A stretch of 9,280 nucleotides of DNA from JBFWQM01 sp050249455 (GCA_050249455.1 JBFWQM010000215.1:1-9280); one strand, 5' to 3'. Counted from the first letter of the stretch, positions 1 through 5,935 are shown. The notes: generated by a model from the letters alone, not told the origin. Numbers and translations: made by a program.

Positions 1-122
1 GCGCCGTGCGCCAGGTTGGCGAATCCCATCAGCCCCATCGTCACCGACAGGCCGACCGAGATCAGGAACAGGATCATCGCGTAGGCGAGACCGTCGAAGG
101 CGATGCTGAGTGCGGCGGTCAT
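1..122 (-). CDS. livH: Branched-chain amino acid (HAAT family) ABC transporter permease, LivH type, N-terminal fragment
   Basis: Only the first 40 codons are present; the gene runs off the left edge. The translation begins MTAALSIAFDGLAYAM and continues as a hydrophobic first membrane segment, ending in GLMGFANLAHG. This matches the conserved start of LivH inner-membrane permeases, where a G-L-M-x3-N-L-A-H-G motif follows the first helix. LivH forms the channel of the Liv-type uptake system with LivM, LivF and LivG. It lies 78 bp downstream of, and on the same strand as, a matching periplasmic binding protein gene, as in typical liv operons. The ATG at 122 is the only plausible start in its frame nearby, but no good Shine-Dalgarno sequence precedes it, so it may depend on translation or processing around the upstream stem-loop. 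The substrate need not be an amino acid; this family also imports amides and aromatic acids. Confidence 0.87.
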   Translation of the reverse strand, partial: MTAALSIAFDGLAYAMILFLISVGLSVTMGLMGFANLAHG

Positions 123-156
123 CCGGGCGCGGTCACGGGGCGGGGGAAATACGGAC

Positions 157-186
157 GGCCGGGCGGCGCGCGCACGCCGCCCGGCC
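157..186 (-). promoter_or_regulatory. Intercistronic GC-rich stem-loop between binding-protein and LivH genes
   Basis: A perfect 12-bp inverted repeat (157-168 pairs with 175-186, arms GGCCGGGCGGCG and CGCCGCCCGGCC) encloses a 6-nt loop. It sits 14 bp beyond the binding-protein stop codon and about 35 bp before the LivH start. In the direction of transcription no clean T-run follows, only TATTT, so it does not look like a strong intrinsic terminator. In binding-protein-dependent transport operons such structures often let the binding protein be made in excess over the permease, by protecting the upstream mRNA end or by partial termination. That role is inferred here. Confidence 0.6.
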
Positions 187-200
187 TGTCACGCGAACGG

Positions 201-1391
201 CTACTTTTTGTCCTTGCCGAAGGCCTTCCACGGGTCCTTCACGTTCGGGATGGTGTCGAACTCCACGTTGGAGACGACGCCGTTCACCTTCTCCACCTTG
301 CGGATATACTGGTTATCCACGATGTCGCGCGTCTCCGGGTCGATCGAGATCGGGCCGCGCGGGCTGTTGTAGCGCCACGACTTCATCGCCTCGAGGAAGC
401 TCTCGGCCGTCACCTTGCCGTTGGTCTTCTCAACCACGTGGTAGATCGCGGCCATGCCGTCCCAGCCCTGCACGCCCAGGAAGTCCGGCACCTGGTCATC
501 GCCGTAGGCGGCCTTCCACTTGGCCACGAAGTCCTTGTTCTCCGGACGCGTCGCCGCGGCCGAGTAGTGGTGCACGGTGACCACGCCGAGCGGCACGTCG
601 CCCATGTTGGGAAGCTCGGAATCCTGCGTGATGTCGCCGGGGCCGATCAGCTTGATGCCGGCCGCCTCCATGCCGAGGTCGCCGTAGGTCTTCATCACCG
701 CCGTCGCCCACTTGCCGGCGGGCACGAAGACGTAGACCGCGTCGGGCTTGGAGTCCTTCACCCGCTGCATGAAGGGGGTGAAGTCGGGCATGTTGGGATA
801 GGTCACCGGCACGTCGGCGACGATCTTGCCGCCGGCCGCCTCGAAGGCGCGCTGGAAGCCCGCAACCGAGTCCTTGCCCGGCGCATAGTTGGCGTAGACC
901 ACCGCGGCGTTCTTGACGCCCATCTTCTTGAACGCGTAGTCGCCCATCGGGTAGCCGGCCTGCCACATCGTGAACGAGATGCGGGCGTTGTACTTGCAGC
1001 CCTCGGTGATCGAGGCGGTGCCTGCGTTCATGATCAGGAACGGCACCTTGGCCTTCTCGCAGATGTCGTTCACCGCGAACGCGTTCGGCGAATAGATGAT
1101 GCCGGCCAGGATCTGCACCTTGTCGCGGGTGACGAGCTCGGTCGCCAGCCGCTTGGCCACCTCCGGGTTCGGGCCGGTGGTGTCGCGGTTGATGATCTCG
1201 ATCTTGTGGCCGCCCGGGACGTTCGGATGGTGCTTGATGAACAGCTCTATGCCGCGGTTGAGCTGCTTGCCGTTGTCGGCGGTCGGGCCGGAGAACGGCA
1301 TCATCATGCCGACTTTGACTGTTTCCGCCTGGGCGGCCGGAGCCAGCAGCGCCGCGGCCGCGATTCCGGCCAGCAGGTAACGTGCCTTCAT
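201..1391 (-). CDS. ABC transporter periplasmic substrate-binding protein, Leu/Ile/Val-binding (Peripla_BP_6) type
   Basis: This 396-aa protein is the ligand-capturing component of a HAAT-type ABC importer. Residues 1-22 form a Sec signal peptide: MKAR, a hydrophobic Ala/Leu core, then cleavage after AQA before ETVKVGMM. The mature protein opens with VKVGMMMPFSG, the usual first strand of type I periplasmic folds, and continues with ILAGIIYSPNAFAV (about 94-107) and AAVVYANYAPGKDSVAGF (about 162-179), as in LivK-like proteins. The length is normal for the family. The start at 1391 is chosen because the signal peptide begins there and AGGGAGAG (1397-1404) lies 5 nt upstream; an in-frame ATG at 1472 would add 27 unlike residues. 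The livH fragment follows on the same strand. The divergent neighbour is an amidohydrolase, so the ligand may be a precursor or product of that enzyme rather than leucine. The ligand is unknown. Confidence 0.92.
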   Translation of the reverse strand: MKARYLLAGIAAAALLAPAAQAETVKVGMMMPFSGPTADNGKQLNRGIELFIKHHPNVPGGHKIEIINRDTTGPNPEVAKRLATELVTRDKVQILAGIIYSPNAFAVNDICEKAKVPFLIMNAGTASITEGCKYNARISFTMWQAGYPMGDYAFKKMGVKNAAVVYANYAPGKDSVAGFQRAFEAAGGKIVADVPVTYPNMPDFTPFMQRVKDSKPDAVYVFVPAGKWATAVMKTYGDLGMEAAGIKLIGPGDITQDSELPNMGDVPLGVVTVHHYSAAATRPENKDFVAKWKAAYGDDQVPDFLGVQGWDGMAAIYHVVEKTNGKVTAESFLEAMKSWRYNSPRGPISIDPETRDIVDNQYIRKVEKVNGVVSNVEFDTIPNVKDPWKAFGKDKK

Positions 1392-1442
1392 CAAAGCTCT
1401 CCCTATGCTTGTACCGACGTGGGTGATCGGACGATTGGAACC

Positions 1443-1451
1443 CTTATAGCA
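1443..1451 (-). promoter_or_regulatory. Putative extended -10 promoter for the leftward Liv-type operon
   Basis: On the minus strand the sequence reads TGCTATAAG: an extended -10 (TGn) followed by TATAAG, one base from TATAAT. It lies about 52 bp upstream of the binding-protein start codon, leaving a leader of roughly 45 nt. No convincing -35 is seen at 16-18 bp spacing, which fits an extended -10 promoter. It stands out in an otherwise very GC-rich region. Assignment rests on motif similarity alone. Confidence 0.4.
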
Positions 1452-1453
1452 TT

Positions 1454-1488
1454 GCGGCCGAAACCGCGCCACCGCGGCCGAACCGCGC
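1454..1488. repeat. Short direct repeat in the divergent control region
   Basis: GCGGCCGAAACCGCGC (1454-1469) recurs as GCGGCCGAACCGCGC (1474-1488), differing by one deleted A. The copies start 20 bp apart, about two DNA helical turns. The pair lies between the leftward extended -10 (1443-1451) and the rightward -35-like element (1496-1501). It could be a two-site operator controlling both divergent units, or a chance tandem duplication in GC-rich DNA. Confidence 0.4.
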
Positions 1489-1495
1489 GGCGCTG

Positions 1496-1524
1496 TTGCC
1501 GCCGTCCGGGCCGCTGCCTAAGCT
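1496..1524 (+). promoter_or_regulatory. Putative sigma-70-type promoter for the amidohydrolase gene
   Basis: TTGCCG (1496-1501) and TAAGCT (1519-1524) are separated by exactly 17 bp, a housekeeping-type arrangement with loose matches to TTGACA and TATAAT. The predicted start of transcription would be about 1531, leaving a 29-nt leader that holds the strong Shine-Dalgarno GGGAGGGAG at 1548-1556. Motif-based only. Confidence 0.4.
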
Positions 1525-1559
1525 GTGCGCACGGGGAAACCGGCAACGGGAGGGAGACA

Positions 1560-2627
1560 ATGACGGCCCACGGCATGCGCGTATTCGACGGGGACGGCCA
1601 CGTCCTGGAGGACGACCAGGAGATCGCGAGCCGGTTCGAGGGCGCCCTCAAGGGCGTTCGGATGCTCAAGCCCTGGACGGTGTTTCCCAGCCTCGACGGC
1701 TGGGCGCGCGGCTTCGTGATCGAGAAGGAGGATTCCGGCCGCCTCTACGATCACACCGATGCCAGGATCTGGGGCGGCGTGCTGGACCAGATGGGGCTGG
1801 AGGGCAGCGTCCTCTATCCCACCGCCGGCCTCGCCTACGGCCTGATCACCGACGCCGAGTGGGGCAAGGGGGTGGCGGTCGCCTACAACAACTGGCTGGA
1901 GGACATCTACACCAGCCAGGACAAGCGGCTGTTCGGCGCCGGGATGACCCCGGTGCACGACCCCGCGTTCGCGGTGCAGGAGATCCGCCGCTGCGCGAAG
2001 GAGCGCAAGAACTTCTGCGCCATGCTGCTGCCGACCGTCACCCACATGGGCAAGACCTTCGGCGACCCCTTCTTCTGGCCGATCTACGAGGAAGCGGAGA
2101 AGCAGGACATGGCGCTCGCCTTCCACGGCGCGCCGAGCCGCGGCTTCGGCTTCGACCACTTCAACGACTTCGCCAAGGTGCACGCGCTGGAGCACCCGTT
2201 CCCGCTGATGATCCAGCTCACCGACATGATCTTCTCCGGCGTGTTCGACGCCTTCCCGAAGCTCCGCGTGGCGTTCCTCGAAGGCGGCTGCGGCTGGGTG
2301 CCGTTCATGATGGACCGGCTCGATTACGAGTTCGAATCGGTGTTCGGCGCCAAGGCGCGCAAGCGCCTCAAGAAGAAGCCGTCCGATTACATCCGCGACG
2401 GCGAGAACTTCTGGGTGTCGATGGAGCTCGGCGAGCGCAGCCTGAAATACACCATCGACGCGATCGGCTCGGAGAAGATCCTCTATGCCTCCGACTACCC
2501 GCACGAGCCGACCGAGGAGGACCTGACCACCGAGCTGCCCGAGTTCATCGAGAGCAACGAGTACAGCCAGACCGTGAAGGACAACGTCCTCTACAAGAAC
2601 ATGAAGCGGTTCTACCGGCTGAACTGA
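1560..2627 (+). CDS. Amidohydrolase-2 family metal-dependent hydrolase or decarboxylase (ACMSD-like TIM barrel)
   Basis: This 355-aa cytoplasmic protein fits the amidohydrolase-2 (PF04909) family, which includes decarboxylases such as ACMSD and lactone or amide hydrolases. Visible motifs are an N-terminal metal-site strand with D12-G-H14 in FDGDGHVLED, H189 in LAFHGAP, the strand FLEGGCGWVPFM (239-250), and ILYASDYPHEP with D312 and H315. The usual H-x-H is D-x-H here. The strand that carries a ligand His in ACMSD has Glu (E241) instead, a pattern I know from a subgroup of this family. The ATG at 1560 follows GGGAGGGAG by 3 nt and opens just before the first barrel strand; the frame stays open far upstream, but that part is antisense to the binding-protein gene. 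It is divergent from the Liv-type transporter genes and may process the imported compound. The substrate is unknown; ring-cleavage intermediates or aryl carboxylates are plausible. Confidence 0.85.
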   Translation: MTAHGMRVFDGDGHVLEDDQEIASRFEGALKGVRMLKPWTVFPSLDGWARGFVIEKEDSGRLYDHTDARIWGGVLDQMGLEGSVLYPTAGLAYGLITDAEWGKGVAVAYNNWLEDIYTSQDKRLFGAGMTPVHDPAFAVQEIRRCAKERKNFCAMLLPTVTHMGKTFGDPFFWPIYEEAEKQDMALAFHGAPSRGFGFDHFNDFAKVHALEHPFPLMIQLTDMIFSGVFDAFPKLRVAFLEGGCGWVPFMMDRLDYEFESVFGAKARKRLKKKPSDYIRDGENFWVSMELGERSLKYTIDAIGSEKILYASDYPHEPTEEDLTTELPEFIESNEYSQTVKDNVLYKNMKRFYRLN

Positions 2628-2636
2628 CGGCGATCC

Positions 2637-2806
2637 GGCGAGGCCGGCGGCGGCCCACCTCACCCTCCCCGTTGCTTGCGCAACGGGTCACCTCCCTCTC
2701 CCCCCATAGCGGGCGGAGAGGGACGCCACTGACCCTCTCCGCCCACTATGGGGGGAGAGGGTGCGAGCGCAGCGAGCGGGTGAGGTGGGAAGCCGCCGGC
2801 CTCGCC
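2637..2806. repeat. Nested intergenic inverted repeat, probably a dispersed palindrome and bidirectional terminator
   Basis: Two nested pairs of arms are present. The outer arms, 2637-2665 and 2778-2806, are complementary at 27 of 29 positions. The inner arms, 2694-2722 and 2733-2761, are complementary at 28 of 29, the exception being a G-U-type pair, around a 10-nt loop at 2723-2732. A third hairpin sits on the left shoulder: CCCGTTGC (2668-2675) pairs with GCAACGGG (2680-2687) around a 4-nt loop. The element fills the 184-bp gap between two convergent genes, starting 9 bp after the amidohydrolase stop and ending 5 bp before the permease stop. Pyrimidine-rich CCCTCTCCCC-type arms of this kind are familiar as dispersed intergenic repeats in high-GC proteobacteria. 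It would fold into a long hairpin in either transcript and probably ends both. No ORF inside it looks real. Confidence 0.85.
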
Positions 2807-2811
2807 GTGTT

Positions 2812-3576
2812 CTACCGCCGCCGCCAGCGCAACAGGCGGTGCTCCGCGGCCTGGAGGCCGAGGTTGCTGACCAGGCCGAGCAGGGCGAGCAGGATCATGC
2901 CGGCGAACATCTCGTCGCTGCGGAAGGCGCGGGCCGACAGCAGCACGTAGTGGCCGAGGCCGTCCTCGCTGGTCAGCATCTCGCCGACCACGGCCAGGAT
3001 CAGCGCCACCGTGAGCCCGATGCGCATGCCGGCCAGGATGTCGGGCTGGGCGTTGGGCAGCGCGAACTTCCACACCGTCTGCAGCCGGCCGAAGCGCAGG
3101 CTGCGGGCGACCTCCAGCAGCCGCGGCTCCACCGACGTCACGCCGTGGACGGTCGCCAGCAGCACCGGCCACACCGAGCCGATGGTGATGACCACCAGCA
3201 CCATGTCGCCGGTCAGGCCAACGAAGGCGATGACGATCGGGACGTAGGCCGACACCGGCACCGGCCGCACCAGCTCCAGGCTGGGCGCCACGTATTCCCG
3301 CGCCAGGCGCGAGATGCCGATGGCGACGCCGAGCGCGATGCCGGCCAGCGAGGCGAGGAACCAGCCATAGACCATGCGCTCCACCGTCGCGAGCAGGAGA
3401 TCGGCGAGATCGCCGCGCGCGAAGCCCGCGACCAGCGCCGCCCAGGCGCGGTCGGGGCCGGGCAGGAACACCCGCGGCACGACGCCGGTGTCGGACAGCA
3501 TTTGCCACAGCGCGACCACCGCGGCGAGCACGACGAAGCTGCCGGCGAACCACAGCGCGCTGCCGGCGCGTATCAC
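2812..3576 (-). CDS. ABC transporter inner-membrane permease 2 (NitT/TauT, BPD_transp_1 family)
   Basis: This 254-aa membrane protein is the second permease of the operon. It has about six hydrophobic segments, near residues 8-27, 62-88, 106-120, 123-143, 187-200 and 222-242. The cytoplasmic EAA loop, which docks on the ATPase, is seen at about 150-182 as EPRLLEVARSLRFG followed by FALPNAQPDILAG. Length and layout match SsuC/TauC-type permeases. The start is a GTG at 3576 whose bases overlap the TGA of permease 1 (GTGA, 4-bp overlap), preceded by GGAG; this gives an N-terminus that enters the first helix after a few residues. The sequence is clearly different from permease 1, so they are paralogues that probably pair as a heterodimer, not a recent duplication. 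It is the last gene of the operon, facing the intergenic palindrome. Confidence 0.9.
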   Translation of the reverse strand: MIRAGSALWFAGSFVVLAAVVALWQMLSDTGVVPRVFLPGPDRAWAALVAGFARGDLADLLLATVERMVYGWFLASLAGIALGVAIGISRLAREYVAPSLELVRPVPVSAYVPIVIAFVGLTGDMVLVVITIGSVWPVLLATVHGVTSVEPRLLEVARSLRFGRLQTVWKFALPNAQPDILAGMRIGLTVALILAVVGEMLTSEDGLGHYVLLSARAFRSDEMFAGMILLALLGLVSNLGLQAAEHRLLRWRRR

Positions 3577-4346
3577 CGCGCGAGCTCCGTCGTGGTCGAC
3601 ATCGCGCCGAACAGCCGGCGCTGCAGGAACAGCAGGAACGCGTTGAGCGACCAGCCGACGATGCCGAGCCACAGCAGCATCGCGAACATCAGGTCGGGGT
3701 GCAGCGACTGCGCCGCCAGCATCAGCTCGGCCCCGATTCCGATCGGGTTGGTGGTGATCTCCGTCGTCACCGCGATGATGAGGGCGACCGCGGCGGCGAG
3801 GCGGAAGGCGACGAAGTAGCGCGGCAGCGCCGCCGGCAGCACGATCTTGGTCACGATCGCGACCGGCGACAGGCGCAGGGTGCGGCCGACCTCGAGCAGC
3901 CGCGGCTCGATGCTGCGGATCGCGGCAACGCCGTAGATCAGGATCGGCCAGAAGCACGACTTGGCGACCAGCGCCGCCTCCATCGCGATCCCGAAGCCGA
4001 ACACCAGGAGCGCGAGAGGGATCAGGGCGACGGTCGGGATCGGCCGCAGCACCTCGATCGTCACCAGCATCAGCCGCGCCAGCAGCGGCACCAGGCCGAG
4101 GATCGCGCTGCCGATCACCGCCGCGCCGCCGCCGATGGCGAGCCCGATCACGGCGGCCTGCAGGGTCTCCCATGTGCGCGTCGCGATGGTGCCGTCGATC
4201 AGCGCCTTCGCGAACGCCGCGGCGATCGCGCTCGGCGGCGCCAGCGAATCGCTCTGCACGTCGTTGACGCGCATCGCGACTTCCCACAGCACCAGCCCGG
4301 CGACTGGCAGCAGCGCGGCCTTGGCCGGTCGCGCGCCGGCGGTCAT
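3573..4346 (-). CDS. ABC transporter inner-membrane permease 1 (NitT/TauT, BPD_transp_1 family)
   Basis: This 257-aa permease has hydrophobic segments near residues 11-27, 64-88, 92-118, 123-143, 181-197 and 218-243. Its EAA loop, at about 147-180, reads EPRLLEVGRTLRLS then IVLPAALPRYFVA. The VLRPIPTVALIPLALL segment (99-114) is typical of the SsuC/TauC/nitrate permease group. The ATG at 4346 overlaps the ATPase stop (ATGA, 4 bp) and the downstream permease overlaps its own stop by 4 bp, so translation is probably coupled along the operon. Most NitT/TauT systems encode a single permease that homodimerises; two different ones behind one ATPase suggest a heterodimeric channel. The binding protein for the system is most likely the divergent gene at 5936-6877. 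Substrate unknown. Confidence 0.9.
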   Translation of the reverse strand: MTAGARPAKAALLPVAGLVLWEVAMRVNDVQSDSLAPPSAIAAAFAKALIDGTIATRTWETLQAAVIGLAIGGGAAVIGSAILGLVPLLARLMLVTIEVLRPIPTVALIPLALLVFGFGIAMEAALVAKSCFWPILIYGVAAIRSIEPRLLEVGRTLRLSPVAIVTKIVLPAALPRYFVAFRLAAAVALIIAVTTEITTNPIGIGAELMLAAQSLHPDLMFAMLLWLGIVGWSLNAFLLFLQRRLFGAMSTTTELAR

Positions 4347-5107
4347 GAATGGCTTTCGCGCACGAAGTCGAAGATGGTGCGGCGCAGCCGCAGGAACTCC
4401 GGATGCTCGCGGGTGGAAAGCTGATGGCGCGGGCGCGGCAGGTCGATGCGGAATTCCTGCGCGATGCGGCCGGGGTTCGGATACAGCGCGACCACGCGGT
4501 CGCCCAGGTAGATCGCCTCGTCGAGGTCGTGGGTGACGAACAGCGCCGTCGTGCCGGCATCGGCGATGATGCGCAGCACCTCGTCCTGCAGGGTCTGGCG
4601 CGTCATCGCGTCGAGCGCGCCGAACGGCTCGTCCATCAGCAGCACCGACGGCTCCTGCGCCAGGCAGCGCGCGATCTGCAGCCGCTGCTGCATCCCGCCG
4701 GAAAGCTGTCCGGGAAAGCTCTCGGCATACGCGCCGAGGCCGACCATCTCCAGCAATGCGAAAATACGCTCGCGCCGCACCCGGCGCGGCACGCCGCCGG
4801 CCTCCAGCGCGAGCTCGACATTGCCGTAGGCATTGCGCCACGGCAGCAGCGCCTTGCTGTAGTCCTGGAACACCACCGCGACACCCGGCATCGGCCGCGT
4901 CACCGCCGCGCCGCGGAAGCTGACCTCGCCGCGCTTCGGCGTCAGGAGCCCTGCGGCGAAGCGCAGCATCGTCGTCTTGCCGCAGCCGGACGGGCCGACC
5001 ACGCAGACGAATTCCCCGTCGCGGACGTCGAGGTCGATGTTCTCCAGCACCGACACGGCGCCAAACGCGTGGTGCACGTCGCGGAACGCGATCGCCGTCT
5101 CGGTCAT
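4343..5107 (-). CDS. ABC transporter ATP-binding protein (SsuB/TauB/NrtD type)
   Basis: This 254-aa cytoplasmic ATPase powers the importer formed with the two downstream permeases. All motifs are intact: Walker A GPSGCGKTT (38-46), Q-loop Q81 in VFQDYSK, signature LSGGMQQR (135-142), Walker B VLLMDEP (155-161), D-loop GALDA (163-167) and switch His H193 in FVTHDLDEAIYLGDRV. The LDEAIYLGDRV stretch and the short C-terminal tail place it in the nitrate/sulfonate/taurine group. The ATG at 5107 is preceded by a strong GAGGAGGGG (5110-5118) and overlaps the stop of the regulator gene by 4 bp; permease 1 overlaps its own stop in the same way. Nothing suggests loss of function. Confidence 0.95.
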   Translation of the reverse strand: MTETAIAFRDVHHAFGAVSVLENIDLDVRDGEFVCVVGPSGCGKTTMLRFAAGLLTPKRGEVSFRGAAVTRPMPGVAVVFQDYSKALLPWRNAYGNVELALEAGGVPRRVRRERIFALLEMVGLGAYAESFPGQLSGGMQQRLQIARCLAQEPSVLLMDEPFGALDAMTRQTLQDEVLRIIADAGTTALFVTHDLDEAIYLGDRVVALYPNPGRIAQEFRIDLPRPRHQLSTREHPEFLRLRRTIFDFVRESHS

Positions 5108-5832
5108 CGCCCCTCCTCGTCGCCATAGACCGCGGGCACCGTCAGCGCGAGGTGCTGCGACAGCGCAGCGCAGGCCCGCGCCGGGTTGCGCTTGAGCACC
5201 ACCTCGGCCAGCGCGACGTGTACCTCCGGAAAGCTGCGCGGATGCACGAGGCCGCGCACCATGACGCTGCGGTAGCGGAACGCCTGGTCGTACAGCGTAT
5301 CGTGCAGGTCGAGCATGCGCTGCGAGCCGCAGGCGGCAATCAGCGACGTGTGGAAGCGCTTGTGGGTCCGGTCGATCGTCGTCACGTCGGCATCGACACC
5401 CGGTTCGCTGGCCGCGGCGGCATTGCGCAGCCGGTGCAGCGCCGCGACGATCCCCGCCTCCCACTCGTCGTCGCCGCGCGCGATTGATTCGCGCAGCGCC
5501 TCGCCCTCCACCAGCTGGCGCAGCCGCGTGATGTCCTCCAGGTCGTGCCGGCTCATGGCCGGCACGCGGAAGCCGCGGTTGCCGACGGCGTGGACCAAGC
5601 CGGCCGCGGTCAGGCGCGACAGCGCCTCGCGGATCGGCGTCGCGCCGATGCCGTAGCGTTCCACCATGTCGTTGATGCCAAGGCGCGCGTCGGGCGCGTA
5701 TGCGCCCGCGACGATGTCGTGGCGAATGCGCGCAACCGCGCGTTCCACCAGCGTCGTCTCCTCCCCGGCTGGGCCGCGCGTCCCGTCTGTCGCGCCGGCC
5801 CTTATCGTTGTCTTGAGCATGACGCCGTTCAT
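5104..5832 (-). CDS. GntR family transcriptional regulator with FCD ligand-binding domain
   Basis: This protein of up to 242 aa has an N-terminal winged helix-turn-helix (about 27-93), with the GntR hallmark INDMVERYGIGATPIREALSRL in its recognition region, and an all-helical FCD domain (about 98-235). Probable FCD metal or ligand residues are D154, H161 (KRFHTSL), H205 (EVHVALAEV) and H227 (SQHLAL). Such FadR-subfamily proteins bind organic acids or sugar acids and usually repress nearby catabolic genes. It is the first gene of the transporter operon and overlaps the ATPase gene by 4 bp, so it probably controls its own operon and the divergent enzyme set through the palindrome just upstream. 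The start is uncertain: ATG 5832 or ATG 5820. Neither has a Shine-Dalgarno sequence, and the promoter-like -10 lies so close that the shorter form would give a more normal leader. Confidence 0.92.
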   Translation of the reverse strand: MNGVMLKTTIRAGATDGTRGPAGEETTLVERAVARIRHDIVAGAYAPDARLGINDMVERYGIGATPIREALSRLTAAGLVHAVGNRGFRVPAMSRHDLEDITRLRQLVEGEALRESIARGDDEWEAGIVAALHRLRNAAAASEPGVDADVTTIDRTHKRFHTSLIAACGSQRMLDLHDTLYDQAFRYRSVMVRGLVHPRSFPEVHVALAEVVLKRNPARACAALSQHLALTVPAVYGDEEGR

Positions 5833-5841
5833 AGCAAAGAA

Positions 5842-5870
5842 ATTTTATGGACAAAAAGTCTTTTTATCGA
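5842..5870 (-). promoter_or_regulatory. Putative promoter of the regulator-transporter operon
   Basis: On the minus strand TCGATA (rc of 5865-5870) and TAAAAT (rc of 5842-5847) are spaced by 17 bp. The -10 matches TATAAT at 5 of 6 positions, the -35 at 4 of 6. Transcription would begin near 5835, giving almost no leader for ATG 5832 and about 15 nt for ATG 5820. The palindrome at 5846-5872 covers the -35 and spacer, so a bound regulator would block it. For the rightward gene only a weak pair is seen (TGGACA at 5848-5853 and GATAGT at 5869-5874, 15-bp spacing). Confidence 0.42.
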
Positions 5871-5872
5871 TA
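5846..5872. promoter_or_regulatory. 27-bp near-palindrome, candidate operator of the GntR regulator
   Basis: The arms TATGGACAAAAAG (5846-5858) and, on the opposite strand, TATCGATAAAAAG (rc of 5860-5872) agree at 11 of 13 positions around a single central T. The 13-bp core AAAAAG-T-CTTTTT is perfect. The site lies in the AT-rich divergent region, 13 bp before the regulator ATG at 5832 and 63 bp before the binding-protein ATG. Dimeric GntR/FCD proteins bind dyad sites in such positions. It is the best operator candidate in the window; the binding itself is inferred. Confidence 0.55.
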
Positions 5873-5935
5873 GTTCGGAAAACCACGATAGAGCAGAGGC
5901 CAGGAACGGCCCGGACATACAGGGAGGATCCGCCT

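Noticed and set aside
1392..1472. A longer N-terminus for the Liv-type binding protein, starting at 1472
   Set aside because: It would put 27 non-hydrophobic residues before a textbook signal peptide, and the ATG at 1391 has AGGGAGAG 5 nt upstream.
6..2627. An 873-codon open frame on the plus strand that ends in the amidohydrolase
   Set aside because: Its first 518 codons are antisense to the clearly real binding-protein gene, have Arg/His-rich low-complexity translation and no homology pattern. The open frame is an artefact of high GC content; the true start is ATG 1560 with a strong Shine-Dalgarno.
2637..2806. Insertion sequence or transposon end
   Set aside because: The inverted arms enclose no transposase frame and no target-site duplication is evident; a structural intergenic repeat is a better fit.
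2628..2811. A small protein gene in the convergent gap
   Set aside because: The frames here are formed by the inverted repeat and by run-through of shadow frames; no Shine-Dalgarno or family motif is present.
1496..2950. A 484-codon plus-strand frame overlapping the amidohydrolase and the repeat
   Set aside because: It is frame-shifted against the amidohydrolase, Arg/Pro/Gly-rich, and runs through the palindrome into the antisense of permease 2.
2812..4560. One fused 582-residue protein on the minus strand
   Set aside because: Only its last 254 residues are a permease; the earlier part is out of frame with the true ATPase and permease 1. The GTG at 3576 overlapping the permease 1 stop is the real start.
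5833..5935. A riboswitch or small RNA in the divergent region
   Set aside because: At about 100 bp, with only the dyad and promoter-like motifs visible, there is no recognisable riboswitch core or terminator; a protein operator is the simpler reading.
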